A stretch of DNA of 5,240 bases from Cyclobacteriaceae bacterium (GCA_030589835.1 JAUUZS010000355.1:1-5240), one strand, 5' to 3'; positions 1 to 5,240 are shown, counted from the first letter of the stretch. Notes: a model not told the origin generated them from the letters alone. A program made the numbers and translations.

Positions 1-195
1 GAAGACTTTTTCTTTTTGACAAACAATCCGCAAGCCGATGACATCAATGTAGAAAACTACAACCTGGAATCTGTTGAAAAATCCGTAATCCAAAAAGGCA
101 TAAATAAGCATAACGGCAATATATCAAAGGCGGCCAAAGAACTTGGCCTAACCAGGGCATCACTCTATCGCAGATTGGAAAAACATGGGCTCTAA
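1..195 (+). CDS. Sigma-54-dependent response regulator (NtrC family), C-terminal end only
   Basis: Only the last 64 codons are in the window; the reading frame is open from base 1 to the TAA at 193-195. The visible part is a Fis-type helix-turn-helix: NLESVEKSVI (visible residues 21-30), then HNGNISKAAKELGLTRASLY (37-56) and the RRLEKHGL tail. This matches the family pattern in which GN..xAAxxLG forms the first part of the motif and (S/T)RxxLYR the recognition helix. In NtrC-type regulators this domain binds enhancer-like sites, while the upstream receiver and AAA+ domains (outside the window) sense phosphorylation and activate sigma-54 RNA polymerase. The stop lies inside the next gene, a sensor kinase, so the two are almost certainly a cognate pair made from one transcript. 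The Fis domain alone could also end a Fis-like or other AAA+ activator, but the paired kinase makes the NtrC type by far the best call. Confidence 0.92.
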   Translation, partial: EDFFFLTNNPQADDINVENYNLESVEKSVIQKGINKHNGNISKAAKELGLTRASLYRRLEKHGL

Positions 196-1540
196 CAATC
201 TGAGATTTCAAATAATCATCAGAATCACTGCTATTGCACTGACATTGTTTTTGCTATTTCAATTAGTGAGTTCAGAGGCTTTTTCGCTGACCATTTTATT
301 GGTACTGGCATTGTGTGTTGTACAGGTAATGGCCCTGATCAAATTTATTGACAAAACCAACCGGGATATTATAGATTTTTTTGACTCAATAAAAAACAAT
401 GACTTTTCATCCATCAAACAAAAAACAGGTGGTGATGCGTTTAGCGATTACCTCTACAATCAGTTTGATATGGTAATACAGAAACTTGAAAAGTCAAAGC
501 TCACTAAAGATGTAAGACAGCAATATTTAACTACAATCGTTCAGCACGTAGGCATCGGACTCATTACCTTCAATGAAAAAGGTATTGTTCAGATTATGAA
601 TATTGCCGCCAAAAGGTTATTAAAAATTGAAAATATTAAAAACATAAGTGCGCTAAATACCATTAGCGAGGAGCTTGTCAAATGTTTTTGGGAGTTAAAA
701 ACCGGAGGACGATCATTGATTACTGTTGAAATTAGCGGTGATGAAAGGCAACTTTCCGTTTATGTAATTGAACTCAACCTAGGTGACGAAAATTTCAAAT
801 TAATTTCTTTACAAAATATCCGCTCAGAGCTGGAGGAGAAAGAAATGGAGGCCTGGCAAAAACTTGTTCGCGTGCTTACGCATGAAATCATGAATTCCGT
901 CACGCCAATTTCATCTTTAGCCAATACGGTAGAAGGAGAAATTGTTGGATATTTAGATTATGATGAGGGCCCGCCAAATATTAACAAGGAAGATCTTGAA
1001 GATATTCATTTGGCAGTTCAAACCATTCAACGCAGAAGTGATGGTTTGATCCGGTTTGTCAATGACTTTAGAAGCCTCACGCACACACCCGAGCCAAAAT
1101 TTCAATTGGTAAGTGTGAAGGAGCTGTTTGATCAGATATCTATCCTGCTTAAGCACGAAGTAGAATCGAACCATATCAAATTTATCGTAAATGTCAATCC
1201 ACAAAACCTTGCCCTCAGTATCGATCCGGAACTGATCCAGCAGGTATTGATCAATCTCATAAAAAATGCCGTTCAGGCACTTGAGGAAAGAGAAAATAAA
1301 ATCATTGAACTTCTTGCGTATCAGGATGAGAAAAACAATACCTTGTTCATCCTCAAAGACAATGGTCCGGGTATTGAAGAGGAAGCACAAACCAAAATCT
1401 TTATCCCTTTTTTTACCACCAAAAAATCCGGATCAGGAATTGGCCTTAGCTTATCCAGGCAAATCATGCGGCAGCACAACGCTTCTTTATCCGTGAAATC
1501 AAAGCTCGATGAAGGCACAGAATTTATCCTTCGTTTTTAA
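185..1540 (+). CDS. Membrane-bound PAS-type sensor histidine kinase (NtrY/NtrB-like)
   Basis: A 451-residue kinase, expected to phosphorylate the regulator encoded just upstream. Two hydrophobic segments (about residues 8-29 and 33-53) form a membrane hairpin with almost no periplasmic loop, so sensing is probably cytoplasmic or within the membrane. A linker with helical character (about 54-110) leads to a PAS-like domain (about 112-212, beginning near IVQHVGIGLITFNEKG). The kinase core is complete: H box LTHEIMNSVTPI with phospho-acceptor His233, N box NLIKNAVQAL with Asn361, G1 box DNGPGI (392-397), F box FIPFFTTK (406-413) and G2 SGSGIGLSL (415-423). The ATG at 185 overlaps the regulator stop by 11 bases in another frame, which suggests translational coupling. 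A stem-loop with a T run follows 18 bases after the stop. The signal cannot be read from sequence; the short sensor region argues against a large extracytoplasmic ligand domain. Confidence 0.93.
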   Translation: MGSNNLRFQIIIRITAIALTLFLLFQLVSSEAFSLTILLVLALCVVQVMALIKFIDKTNRDIIDFFDSIKNNDFSSIKQKTGGDAFSDYLYNQFDMVIQKLEKSKLTKDVRQQYLTTIVQHVGIGLITFNEKGIVQIMNIAAKRLLKIENIKNISALNTISEELVKCFWELKTGGRSLITVEISGDERQLSVYVIELNLGDENFKLISLQNIRSELEEKEMEAWQKLVRVLTHEIMNSVTPISSLANTVEGEIVGYLDYDEGPPNINKEDLEDIHLAVQTIQRRSDGLIRFVNDFRSLTHTPEPKFQLVSVKELFDQISILLKHEVESNHIKFIVNVNPQNLALSIDPELIQQVLINLIKNAVQALEERENKIIELLAYQDEKNNTLFILKDNGPGIEEEAQTKIFIPFFTTKKSGSGIGLSLSRQIMRQHNASLSVKSKLDEGTEFILRF

Positions 1541-1557
1541 TCCTTAAGTGAGCAATC

Positions 1558-1587
1558 ATTATCCGCAATTTATTTTGGATAATTTTT
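1558..1587 (+). terminator. Probable intrinsic terminator after the kinase gene
   Basis: Arms ATTATCC (1558-1564) and GGATAAT (1577-1583) pair perfectly over 7 bp around a 12-base loop, and the right arm runs into TTTTT (1583-1587). It lies 18 bases after the kinase stop, the expected place for the end of the two-component operon. The stem has only two G-C pairs and the loop is long, so termination may be partial or assisted by what lies downstream. Confidence 0.5.
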
Positions 1588-1604
1588 AATTCGTAGCAAC
1601 CGCA

Positions 1605-1612
1605 TACTTTCG
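1605..1612 (+). promoter_or_regulatory. Weak candidate -7 box for the carrier-protein transcript
   Basis: TACTTTCG matches the Bacteroidetes -7 consensus TAnnTTTG at all but one defined position, and its setting (CGCATACTTTCGTGCCCC) resembles common promoters of that phylum. No well-spaced -33 TTG is present: the nearest, at 1575-1577, is 27 bases upstream and lies in the terminator stem. If used, the transcript would carry a leader of about 210 bases containing the octamer array. A second, weaker box, AAACTTTG at 1775-1782, would give a short leader without the array. Confidence 0.3.
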
Positions 1613-1620
1613 TGCCCCTT

Positions 1621-1723
1621 TTCAATCTTTATTCAATCTCCTTTTTCAATCTTTATTCAATCTCCTTTTTCAATCTTTATTCAATCTCTTTTCAACCTCC
1701 TTTTTTCACTCGCTATTCAATCT
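1621..1723 (+). repeat. Phased TTCAATCT octamer array in a G-free tract
   Basis: The octamer TTCAATCT occurs exactly at 1621, 1632, 1645, 1656, 1669, 1680 and 1716, with degenerate copies at 1691 (TTCAACCT) and 1705 (TTCACTCG). Start-to-start steps are 11, 13, 11, 13, 11, 11, 14 and 11. The first copies form a higher 24-base tandem unit: 1621-1644 and 1645-1668 are identical, and the third unit matches for 20 bases from 1669. There is no G on the + strand from 1615 to 1711, and only one (1712) from 1615 to 1744. The array fills most of the gap between the kinase terminator and the carrier-protein gene. It is not a CRISPR: the units are short and there are no unique spacers. Function is unknown; Rho loading or a phased protein-binding array are the leading ideas. 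Confidence 0.85.
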
Positions 1724-1826
1724 TTCATTTAACATTTATTTCCAGGATAAGCGAAATAGTGTATCATTACTTACAAACTTTGATTAGCTTAGTAGCGTAA
1801 TACATTAACGTCTTAACCTCTGACTG

Positions 1827-2087
1827 ATGGACAAACAAATTGGCATAAAAGTCACGGAAATCCTCGTACACAAATTAGGCCTTTCAGAAACTGAGATTAC
1901 TGATGATGCTAATTTCATCAAAGATCTTGGAATTGATTCCCTCGATTATGCTGAACTGACAATGGAGTTTGAACAAGCTTTTGACATTAGAATTACGGAT
2001 AGCGATGCAGCGAAGTTGGACACCATAATGCAAGCTGTAGATTTTATCAAGAAAAAGCTTGATAAAAAAAATAAAATCAAGTTATAG
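1827..2087 (+). CDS. Acyl carrier protein, stand-alone
   Basis: An 86-residue carrier protein whose Ser38, in LGIDSLDYAEL (34-44), is the expected attachment point for 4'-phosphopantetheine; the acyl chain would be carried as a thioester on that arm. The acidic helix after the serine (Glu43, Glu47, Glu49) is the usual partner-docking face. It is slightly longer than the roughly 78-residue fatty-acid AcpP, with a lysine-rich end (KKKLDKKNKIKL). The residues after the serine, DYAEL instead of the D-T-V-E-L common in housekeeping AcpP, and the absence of fab genes beside it suggest an accessory carrier for a dedicated pathway; this is inference. The ATG start is fixed by an in-frame TGA at 1821-1823, two codons upstream. 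No Shine-Dalgarno is seen. The next gene, a glycosyltransferase, starts 50 bases on in the same direction. It could still be a second fatty-acid ACP. Confidence 0.92.
   Translation: MDKQIGIKVTEILVHKLGLSETEITDDANFIKDLGIDSLDYAELTMEFEQAFDIRITDSDAAKLDTIMQAVDFIKKKLDKKNKIKL
2042..2081 (+). repeat. Inverted repeat with a third, competing arm at the end of the carrier-protein gene
   Basis: TTTTATCAAG (2042-2051) and CTTGATAAAA (2058-2067) pair perfectly over 10 bp with a 6-base loop. A second ATCAAG at 2076-2081 can pair with the same CTTGAT (2058-2063), so two hairpins exclude each other. All lies within the last 16 codons of the gene, where lysine-rich A-heavy coding makes chance pairing more likely. 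No T run follows, so it is not a standard terminator. Confidence 0.55.
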
Positions 2088-2137
2088 CTCTATTCTGGAA
2101 TAATCGCTTTATTAGGACTCACATATTAAGTTCTTTT

Positions 2138-3217
2138 ATGAGGTTTTTGTTTTTGGTACAAGGTGAAGGCAGGGGTCATTTGACCCAGGCGATTGTACTC
2201 GCCAATATCCTTGCTACCAATGGCCACGAAGTGGTTCACACATTCGTCGGGCAAAGCAAGCGAAGAGTTATTCCTGATTACTTTTCTAAACAACTTAATT
2301 CAAGTATAGAATCGATTCAGTCACCAAATTTTATCCTGGATAAAAGCAACAAGGCCTTAAAGCTTGCAAGGTCTATTGCTTACAATATTCGGTTTATTGG
2401 CACCTATAAAAAGAGCTTACATCAAATTCAACAAAAAGTCAAAGAAACCAATCCTCATGTCGTCATTAACTTTTACGAAATATTAGGAGGTTTATATTTC
2501 AGGTTTTATCACCCTCAGAGGGTAAAGCACATCTGCATTGGTCGCCCTTTTTTAACCAAGCACCCCAGTTTTCCTTTTGAGTTGGGTAGGAATATAGAAA
2601 AATGGCTTTACTTGCTGAACAACCTTATTACTTCTCAAAACTGTGATAAATACCTGGCCCTTTCATTCCGGCAATACGATCCGATCCGAATCAAGAATAT
2701 GGTAGTCGTACCTCCATTAATAAAAGATGAAGTAAAAAATGGGCAGACAAATTACGAAGATTATCTTGTTGGATATATCGTCAATGACGGTTATGCAGAG
2801 GAAATCATTTCGTGGCATAAAGCAAATATGGGGTTGAAAATCCATTGCTTTTGGGATCGGAAAAATATGCCGGAAACATATATGCCACATGATAATTTAA
2901 CCTTCCACCTTATTCAAGAAGACCTTTTTCATGATCTTATGAAAGGCTGCAAAGGGTATATCTCGACTGCCGGCTTTGAATCGATCTGTGAAGCTATGTA
3001 CCTCAGAAAGCCTGTGCTTATGGTTCCTGTTGAAGGACAATATGAGCAGGCCTGCAATGCTATTGACGGTGAAATAGCAGGTGCGGGCATCAAAGCATCG
3101 TCATTCGACATCTCTAAATTCATAAATTATTTACCAAATCACACGCCGGATAGTAATTTTCATGCCTGGGCTGCAAATGCAGAGTACATATTTATGGAAG
3201 AATTGAGCAATTTTTAA
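2138..3217 (+). CDS. GT-B-fold glycosyltransferase (MurG/UGT-like, Glyco_trans_1_3 type)
   Basis: A 359-residue protein that looks like a nucleotide-sugar-dependent glycosyltransferase of the GT-B fold. The N-terminal domain starts with strand MRFLFLVQ and the glycine loop GEGRGHLTQA (9-18), whose GxGH is typical of MurG/UGT-like acceptor-side domains. The C-terminal, donor-side domain (from about 205) has the motif ISTAGFESICEAM (275-287) followed by KPVLMVPVEGQYEQACNA (291-308), in which the small-residue/Glu turn and the final Q..N pair are the expected nucleotide-sugar contacts. There is no signal peptide or clear membrane span, so it is likely cytosolic or peripheral at the membrane. Length suits the family. 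Sugar donor and acceptor cannot be told from sequence. The preceding carrier protein hints at a lipid or acyl acceptor, by context only. The start is the first ATG of the domain; no Shine-Dalgarno is visible. No convincing terminator follows. Confidence 0.85.
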   Translation: MRFLFLVQGEGRGHLTQAIVLANILATNGHEVVHTFVGQSKRRVIPDYFSKQLNSSIESIQSPNFILDKSNKALKLARSIAYNIRFIGTYKKSLHQIQQKVKETNPHVVINFYEILGGLYFRFYHPQRVKHICIGRPFLTKHPSFPFELGRNIEKWLYLLNNLITSQNCDKYLALSFRQYDPIRIKNMVVVPPLIKDEVKNGQTNYEDYLVGYIVNDGYAEEIISWHKANMGLKIHCFWDRKNMPETYMPHDNLTFHLIQEDLFHDLMKGCKGYISTAGFESICEAMYLRKPVLMVPVEGQYEQACNAIDGEIAGAGIKASSFDISKFINYLPNHTPDSNFHAWAANAEYIFMEELSNF

Positions 3218-3225
3218 TTTTCCGC

Positions 3226-3254
3226 TTAGGGTAATATTTTTTCTGCTAAATTTG
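3226..3254 (+). promoter_or_regulatory. Candidate Bacteroidetes-type promoter for the kinase-fold/ribE operon
   Basis: TAAATTTG at 3247-3254 is a full match to the -7 consensus TAnnTTTG. TTAGG at 3226-3230 sits about 18 bases upstream of it and could serve as a weak -33 element (consensus TTTG/TTG). Transcription would start near 3260, about 20 bases before the ATG at 3283. The position in a 65-base gap with no coding role fits a new transcript start, but read-through from the glycosyltransferase gene remains possible. Confidence 0.5.
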
Positions 3255-3282
3255 TCGTCAATGAATCTGTTCAAATTGATCT

Positions 3283-4344
3283 ATGGCATTCATCAGTAAT
3301 AAAAAGCTTGTATATACGATAAAAGAGCCTCTTCGGGCATACCTTGTAAATCAGGATCGTGAAGTGCCTCTTCCTATTACTTATGATGAATTGCACAGAT
3401 TTAACAATGCGATCCCTTTCATAGATAATAAGGGAAAAGACACTTTGTGGGAGACCGTTTTGTACTCACACAGCGAAATGATACATGTTCATGAAGCGCT
3501 AAAAAAAATCTATGCGCTCTTAAAATCATCCGGCGACGTATCAGTTATCGAGCACCTATATATTGACCGAATCGACCTGTGCACCTATGGAAACACAAAG
3601 CCATTCCGGATAAGGATCGTAAATAAAATCAACGACCTTTTCGATTATTTTTACATAAAAACTGCCGATGCCTCCAGGGTTTACGGCTTGGAAATAGAAC
3701 ATCTTATTTCGCCAAATAAGATAAATTTCCTGGTGTATGAAGCTACCCTGGTGGAGGAGCACATCCAGGGAATTCCCGGTGATGAGTTTATCAATAAAAA
3801 CCTGAAAGACCCAAACCTCAATATCATGAGGCTTTCCAAAGAATTTATCAAATTCAACGAAAGGTGTCTTGTGAGTTTGTTGGGGGATATGCATTCCAGT
3901 AATTTTGTGGTAGAAGTTATTCCGGATTTTGATGAAATCCATTACAGGATCAGGGCTATTGACTTCGACCAGCAAGCCTATGAATCCCGGACGGCAATCT
4001 ATATGCCTCAATATTTCAAGCAAAACAATCCAATTATAAAACTCGGCATGAAAAACCTGGCCCCGGAATTGGAGATGCAGTATCAAAGGGAAGAAAGATC
4101 ACTAATTGCCAACAGACTTAAATCCAAAATTTCTGGCCCAGCCATTAGAAACCTGGTAAAAGCTATGATGAAAGATAAAATTGCCCCTGAAAAAAATGTA
4201 AAATCATTGCGTGAGGATCTTTCAAAACTTTATAATGATAAAGAATTTCTAGCTTGCCAGAATATGGGTGAAATCCTCTACACAAACCTTAAATTTGTTT
4301 TTAAATATCCAATCAGACATAAATATTCATTCGTTAATTTATAA
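3283..4344 (+). CDS. Uncharacterised protein with a cryptic aminoglycoside-phosphotransferase/protein-kinase-like fold
   Basis: I do not recognise a named family for this 353-residue protein, but the motif order is that of a kinase fold. A turn at TYGNTKPFRIRIV (101-113) may be the nucleotide-binding hairpin; Lys126 in DYFYIKTAD fits the strand-3 lysine; Glu137 or Glu139 in YGLEIEHL fits the helix-C partner; LVEEHIQGIPGDEFI (156-170) looks like the hinge. LLGDMHSSNFVV (199-210) resembles the catalytic loop of APH-like kinases (HGDxHxxN), with Asp202 as the base and Asn207 as metal ligand, and RAIDFDQ (224-230) resembles the metal-binding IDFD/DFG segment with Asp227. The gap between Asn207 and Asp227 is about 20 residues, longer than the usual 13 or so. 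A helical, basic tail (about 262-353) follows. The start is fixed by an in-frame TGA at 3277-3279. Riboflavin synthase begins 5 bases after the stop, so the two are probably co-transcribed. Substrate is unknown and activity unproven. Confidence 0.8.
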   Translation: MAFISNKKLVYTIKEPLRAYLVNQDREVPLPITYDELHRFNNAIPFIDNKGKDTLWETVLYSHSEMIHVHEALKKIYALLKSSGDVSVIEHLYIDRIDLCTYGNTKPFRIRIVNKINDLFDYFYIKTADASRVYGLEIEHLISPNKINFLVYEATLVEEHIQGIPGDEFINKNLKDPNLNIMRLSKEFIKFNERCLVSLLGDMHSSNFVVEVIPDFDEIHYRIRAIDFDQQAYESRTAIYMPQYFKQNNPIIKLGMKNLAPELEMQYQREERSLIANRLKSKISGPAIRNLVKAMMKDKIAPEKNVKSLREDLSKLYNDKEFLACQNMGEILYTNLKFVFKYPIRHKYSFVNL

Positions 4345-4349
4345 TCATC

Positions 4350-4964
4350 ATGTTTACAGGAATAATTGAAGCCACAGGCACGATAAAAAAAATAGATATT
4401 GAAGGAACCAATAAAACCTTCACCATAGAATCAGGTTTTGCTTCTGAAATGGAAGTAAATGCAAGTCTTTCTCATAACGGGGTATGTCTTACAATCATCA
4501 ACCAGGAAGGAAATACGTATCAGGTGACCGCAGTTCAAGAGACGCTTATCAAATCAAACCTCGGGGAATTAGGGGAAGGGGATATTGTCAATTTGGAACG
4601 GGCCATGGCATCCGGGTATCGGTTTGATGGCCATATCGTTCAGGGACATGTCGATCAAACCGGAATCTGCTCAAATTTTCAGGAAGTAGATGGAAGCTGG
4701 CTAATTGATTTTGAATATGATTTTAAGGAAACAGGCAATTTTCTGGTAGAAAAAGGATCGGTATGTATTGATGGTGTTAGCCTCACGGTTTTCAATGTTA
4801 AGGAAGGAAGCTTTCGTGTAACTATCATCCCACATACGATGACCGTTACCAACTTTAAGACCTATAAAATCGGTACCAAGGTCAATCTTGAGTTTGATGT
4901 AATAGGAAAATACATAAAAAGACTATTTGATTTGGGCTACAAGGAGGCTATTATGAATAAATAA
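4350..4964 (+). CDS. ribE: Riboflavin synthase (alpha subunit)
   Basis: This 204-residue protein catalyses the last step of riboflavin synthesis, the dismutation of two 6,7-dimethyl-8-ribityllumazine molecules into riboflavin and the ribityl-aminopyrimidine. It begins with the diagnostic MFTGIIEATG and has the two tandem lumazine-binding barrels of the family: repeat one (1 to about 90) with SHNGVCLTI (41-49), repeat two (about 95-190) with GHIVQGHVD (94-102), KGSVCIDGVSLTV (135-147) and IPHTMTVTNF (160-169). The C-terminal trimerisation helix (about 186-200) is present. Length is normal. It is cytosolic and would act with lumazine synthase, not in this window. It starts 5 bases after the kinase-fold gene, so translation of the two may be coupled. 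No FMN-riboswitch-like leader is visible before it. A strong stem-loop terminator lies 30 bases downstream. The name is ribE in E. coli-style naming and ribB or ribC elsewhere. Confidence 0.97.
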   Translation: MFTGIIEATGTIKKIDIEGTNKTFTIESGFASEMEVNASLSHNGVCLTIINQEGNTYQVTAVQETLIKSNLGELGEGDIVNLERAMASGYRFDGHIVQGHVDQTGICSNFQEVDGSWLIDFEYDFKETGNFLVEKGSVCIDGVSLTVFNVKEGSFRVTIIPHTMTVTNFKTYKIGTKVNLEFDVIGKYIKRLFDLGYKEAIMNK

Positions 4965-4993
4965 GCAAAAAAATTCTTATTTAGAATCATTAT

Positions 4994-5028
4994 AAAAAGT
5001 CTCTGTAAGTATATTAAAGAGGCTTTTT
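4994..5028 (+). terminator. Intrinsic, bidirectional terminator after ribE
   Basis: AAAAAGTCTCT (4994-5004) pairs with AGAGGCTTTTT (5018-5028) over 11 bp with one U-G wobble and a 13-base loop. The right arm ends in five T, and the left arm starts with five A, so the structure can act on either strand. It closes the kinase-fold/ribE transcript. A smaller hairpin, ATTCT/AGAAT at 4973-4987, precedes it and is probably incidental. Confidence 0.8.
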
Positions 5029-5081
5029 CAGTTCGTTATGTGCCCCATGTCACTCACCGCAATTCAAGCTTATAGTATATC

Positions 5082-5101
5082 ATTTTAAACATGATTAAAA
5101 T
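5082..5101 (+). promoter_or_regulatory. Candidate operator dyad upstream of the last gene
   Basis: ATTTTAA (5082-5088) and TTAAAAT (5095-5101) form a perfect 7-bp inverted repeat with a 6-base centre. It sits 12-25 bases upstream of two candidate -7 boxes, where a repressor or activator could bind. In such AT-rich sequence, a dyad of this size can arise by chance. Confidence 0.3.
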
Positions 5102-5112
5102 CACTTTTATTA

Positions 5113-5134
5113 TAATTTTGGATCAGTATTTTTG
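5113..5134 (+). promoter_or_regulatory. Candidate -7 boxes for the gene at the window end
   Basis: Two full TAnnTTTG matches occur: TAATTTTG at 5113-5120 and TATTTTTG at 5127-5134. Neither has a clear -33 TTG at the usual distance. They lie 72-93 bases before the ATG at 5206 and after the ribE terminator, so a promoter is expected here. The high T content lowers the weight of each match. The remaining sequence from 5029 to 5205 shows no other gene. Confidence 0.4.
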
Positions 5135-5205
5135 TGAAATTGTTTGGAAATTAATTATTAGGTAAATTATAGTTCTGACTCTAAAATTTATAACAATTCA
5201 TTATT

Positions 5206-5240
5206 ATGAAGGGAAAAAAATATCTCACTATTGATGGCAA
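5206..5240 (+). CDS. Start of an unidentified gene, cut by the window end
   Basis: The ATG at 5206 opens a frame that runs to the window edge and reads MKGKKYLTIDG. The position fits a gene start: it follows the ribE terminator and a promoter-like AT-rich stretch, on the same strand. Twelve codons are too few to assign a family, and the frame could close just outside the window. No Shine-Dalgarno precedes it. Confidence 0.5.
   Translation, partial: MKGKKYLTIDG

Noticed and set aside
953..1390. An open frame of 145 codons on the minus strand inside the kinase gene.
   Set aside because: It lies wholly within a well-supported kinase core and shows no recognisable domain; it is a shadow frame.
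1621..1723. CRISPR array.
   Set aside because: The repeats are 8 bases (or 24 in tandem) without unique spacers of uniform length, and there are no cas genes nearby.
1612..1800. A 62-codon frame with a GTG start and an internal octapeptide repeat (NLYSISFF).
   Set aside because: It arises because the 24-base repeat is a multiple of three. Later octamer steps (11, 11, 14, 11) break the frame without regard to coding, the start is GTG with no ribosome-binding site, and composition is set by the G-free tract.
3201..3215. Terminator after the glycosyltransferase gene (AATTG/CAATT with T run).
   Set aside because: The stem would be only 4-5 bp with a 2-4-base loop and one strong pair; too weak to call.
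3556..4086. An open frame of 176 codons on the minus strand inside the kinase-fold gene.
   Set aside because: It mirrors a gene whose own frame has ordered kinase-like motifs and a close operon partner. The reverse product shows no recognisable motifs.
4300..4349. FMN riboswitch before riboflavin synthase.
   Set aside because: Only 5 bases separate ribE from the preceding gene and none of the conserved purine-rich elements of the RFN motif is visible there or in the gap at 3218-3282.
4941..4964. A perfect AAGGAGG followed 5 bases later by ATG AAT AAA TAA at the end of ribE.
   Set aside because: The ATG is in frame with ribE and gives only three codons; the purine-rich stretch is explained by the codons for Lys-Glu-Ala. 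Bacteroidetes make little use of such sites.

Overview
The window reads as an AT-rich chromosomal segment from a member of the Bacteroidetes (Bacteroidota). The support is indirect: the starts of the genes mostly lack Shine-Dalgarno sequences, boxes of the TAnnTTTG type used by Bacteroidetes primary sigma factor lie in the gaps, and the gene content fits (an NtrC-type regulator with its kinase, a stand-alone acyl carrier protein, single-subunit riboflavin synthase). No 16S or other strict taxonomic marker is present. All recognised genes are on the + strand.

Layout. (1) Bases 1-1540 hold the end of a two-component operon: the Fis-type DNA-binding tail of a sigma-54-dependent response regulator, overlapping by 11 bases a membrane sensor histidine kinase. 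A stem-loop with a T run follows. (2) Bases 1588-1826 are a non-coding stretch dominated by a G-depleted array of the octamer TTCAATCT, nine copies or near copies spaced 11-14 bases apart. (3) Bases 1827-3217 encode a small acyl carrier protein and a GT-B-type glycosyltransferase. (4) Bases 3283-4964 encode an uncharacterised protein in which I see a cryptic kinase-fold signature (GDxHxxN and IDFD), followed after 5 bases by riboflavin synthase, and then a strong bidirectional stem-loop terminator. (5) An AT-rich promoter region leads into the first 12 codons of a gene cut by the window end.

How the parts may work together. The regulator and kinase form one signalling pair whose target cannot be told here. 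The carrier protein and glycosyltransferase next to each other suggest modification of an acyl or lipid product, but no ketosynthase or acyltransferase is in view. The kinase-fold gene and riboflavin synthase are probably co-transcribed; whether they share a function is unknown. The two points most deserving a second look are the octamer array, which has the base composition and spacing expected of a Rho-loading (rut) site or of a phased binding-site array, and the kinase-like protein.
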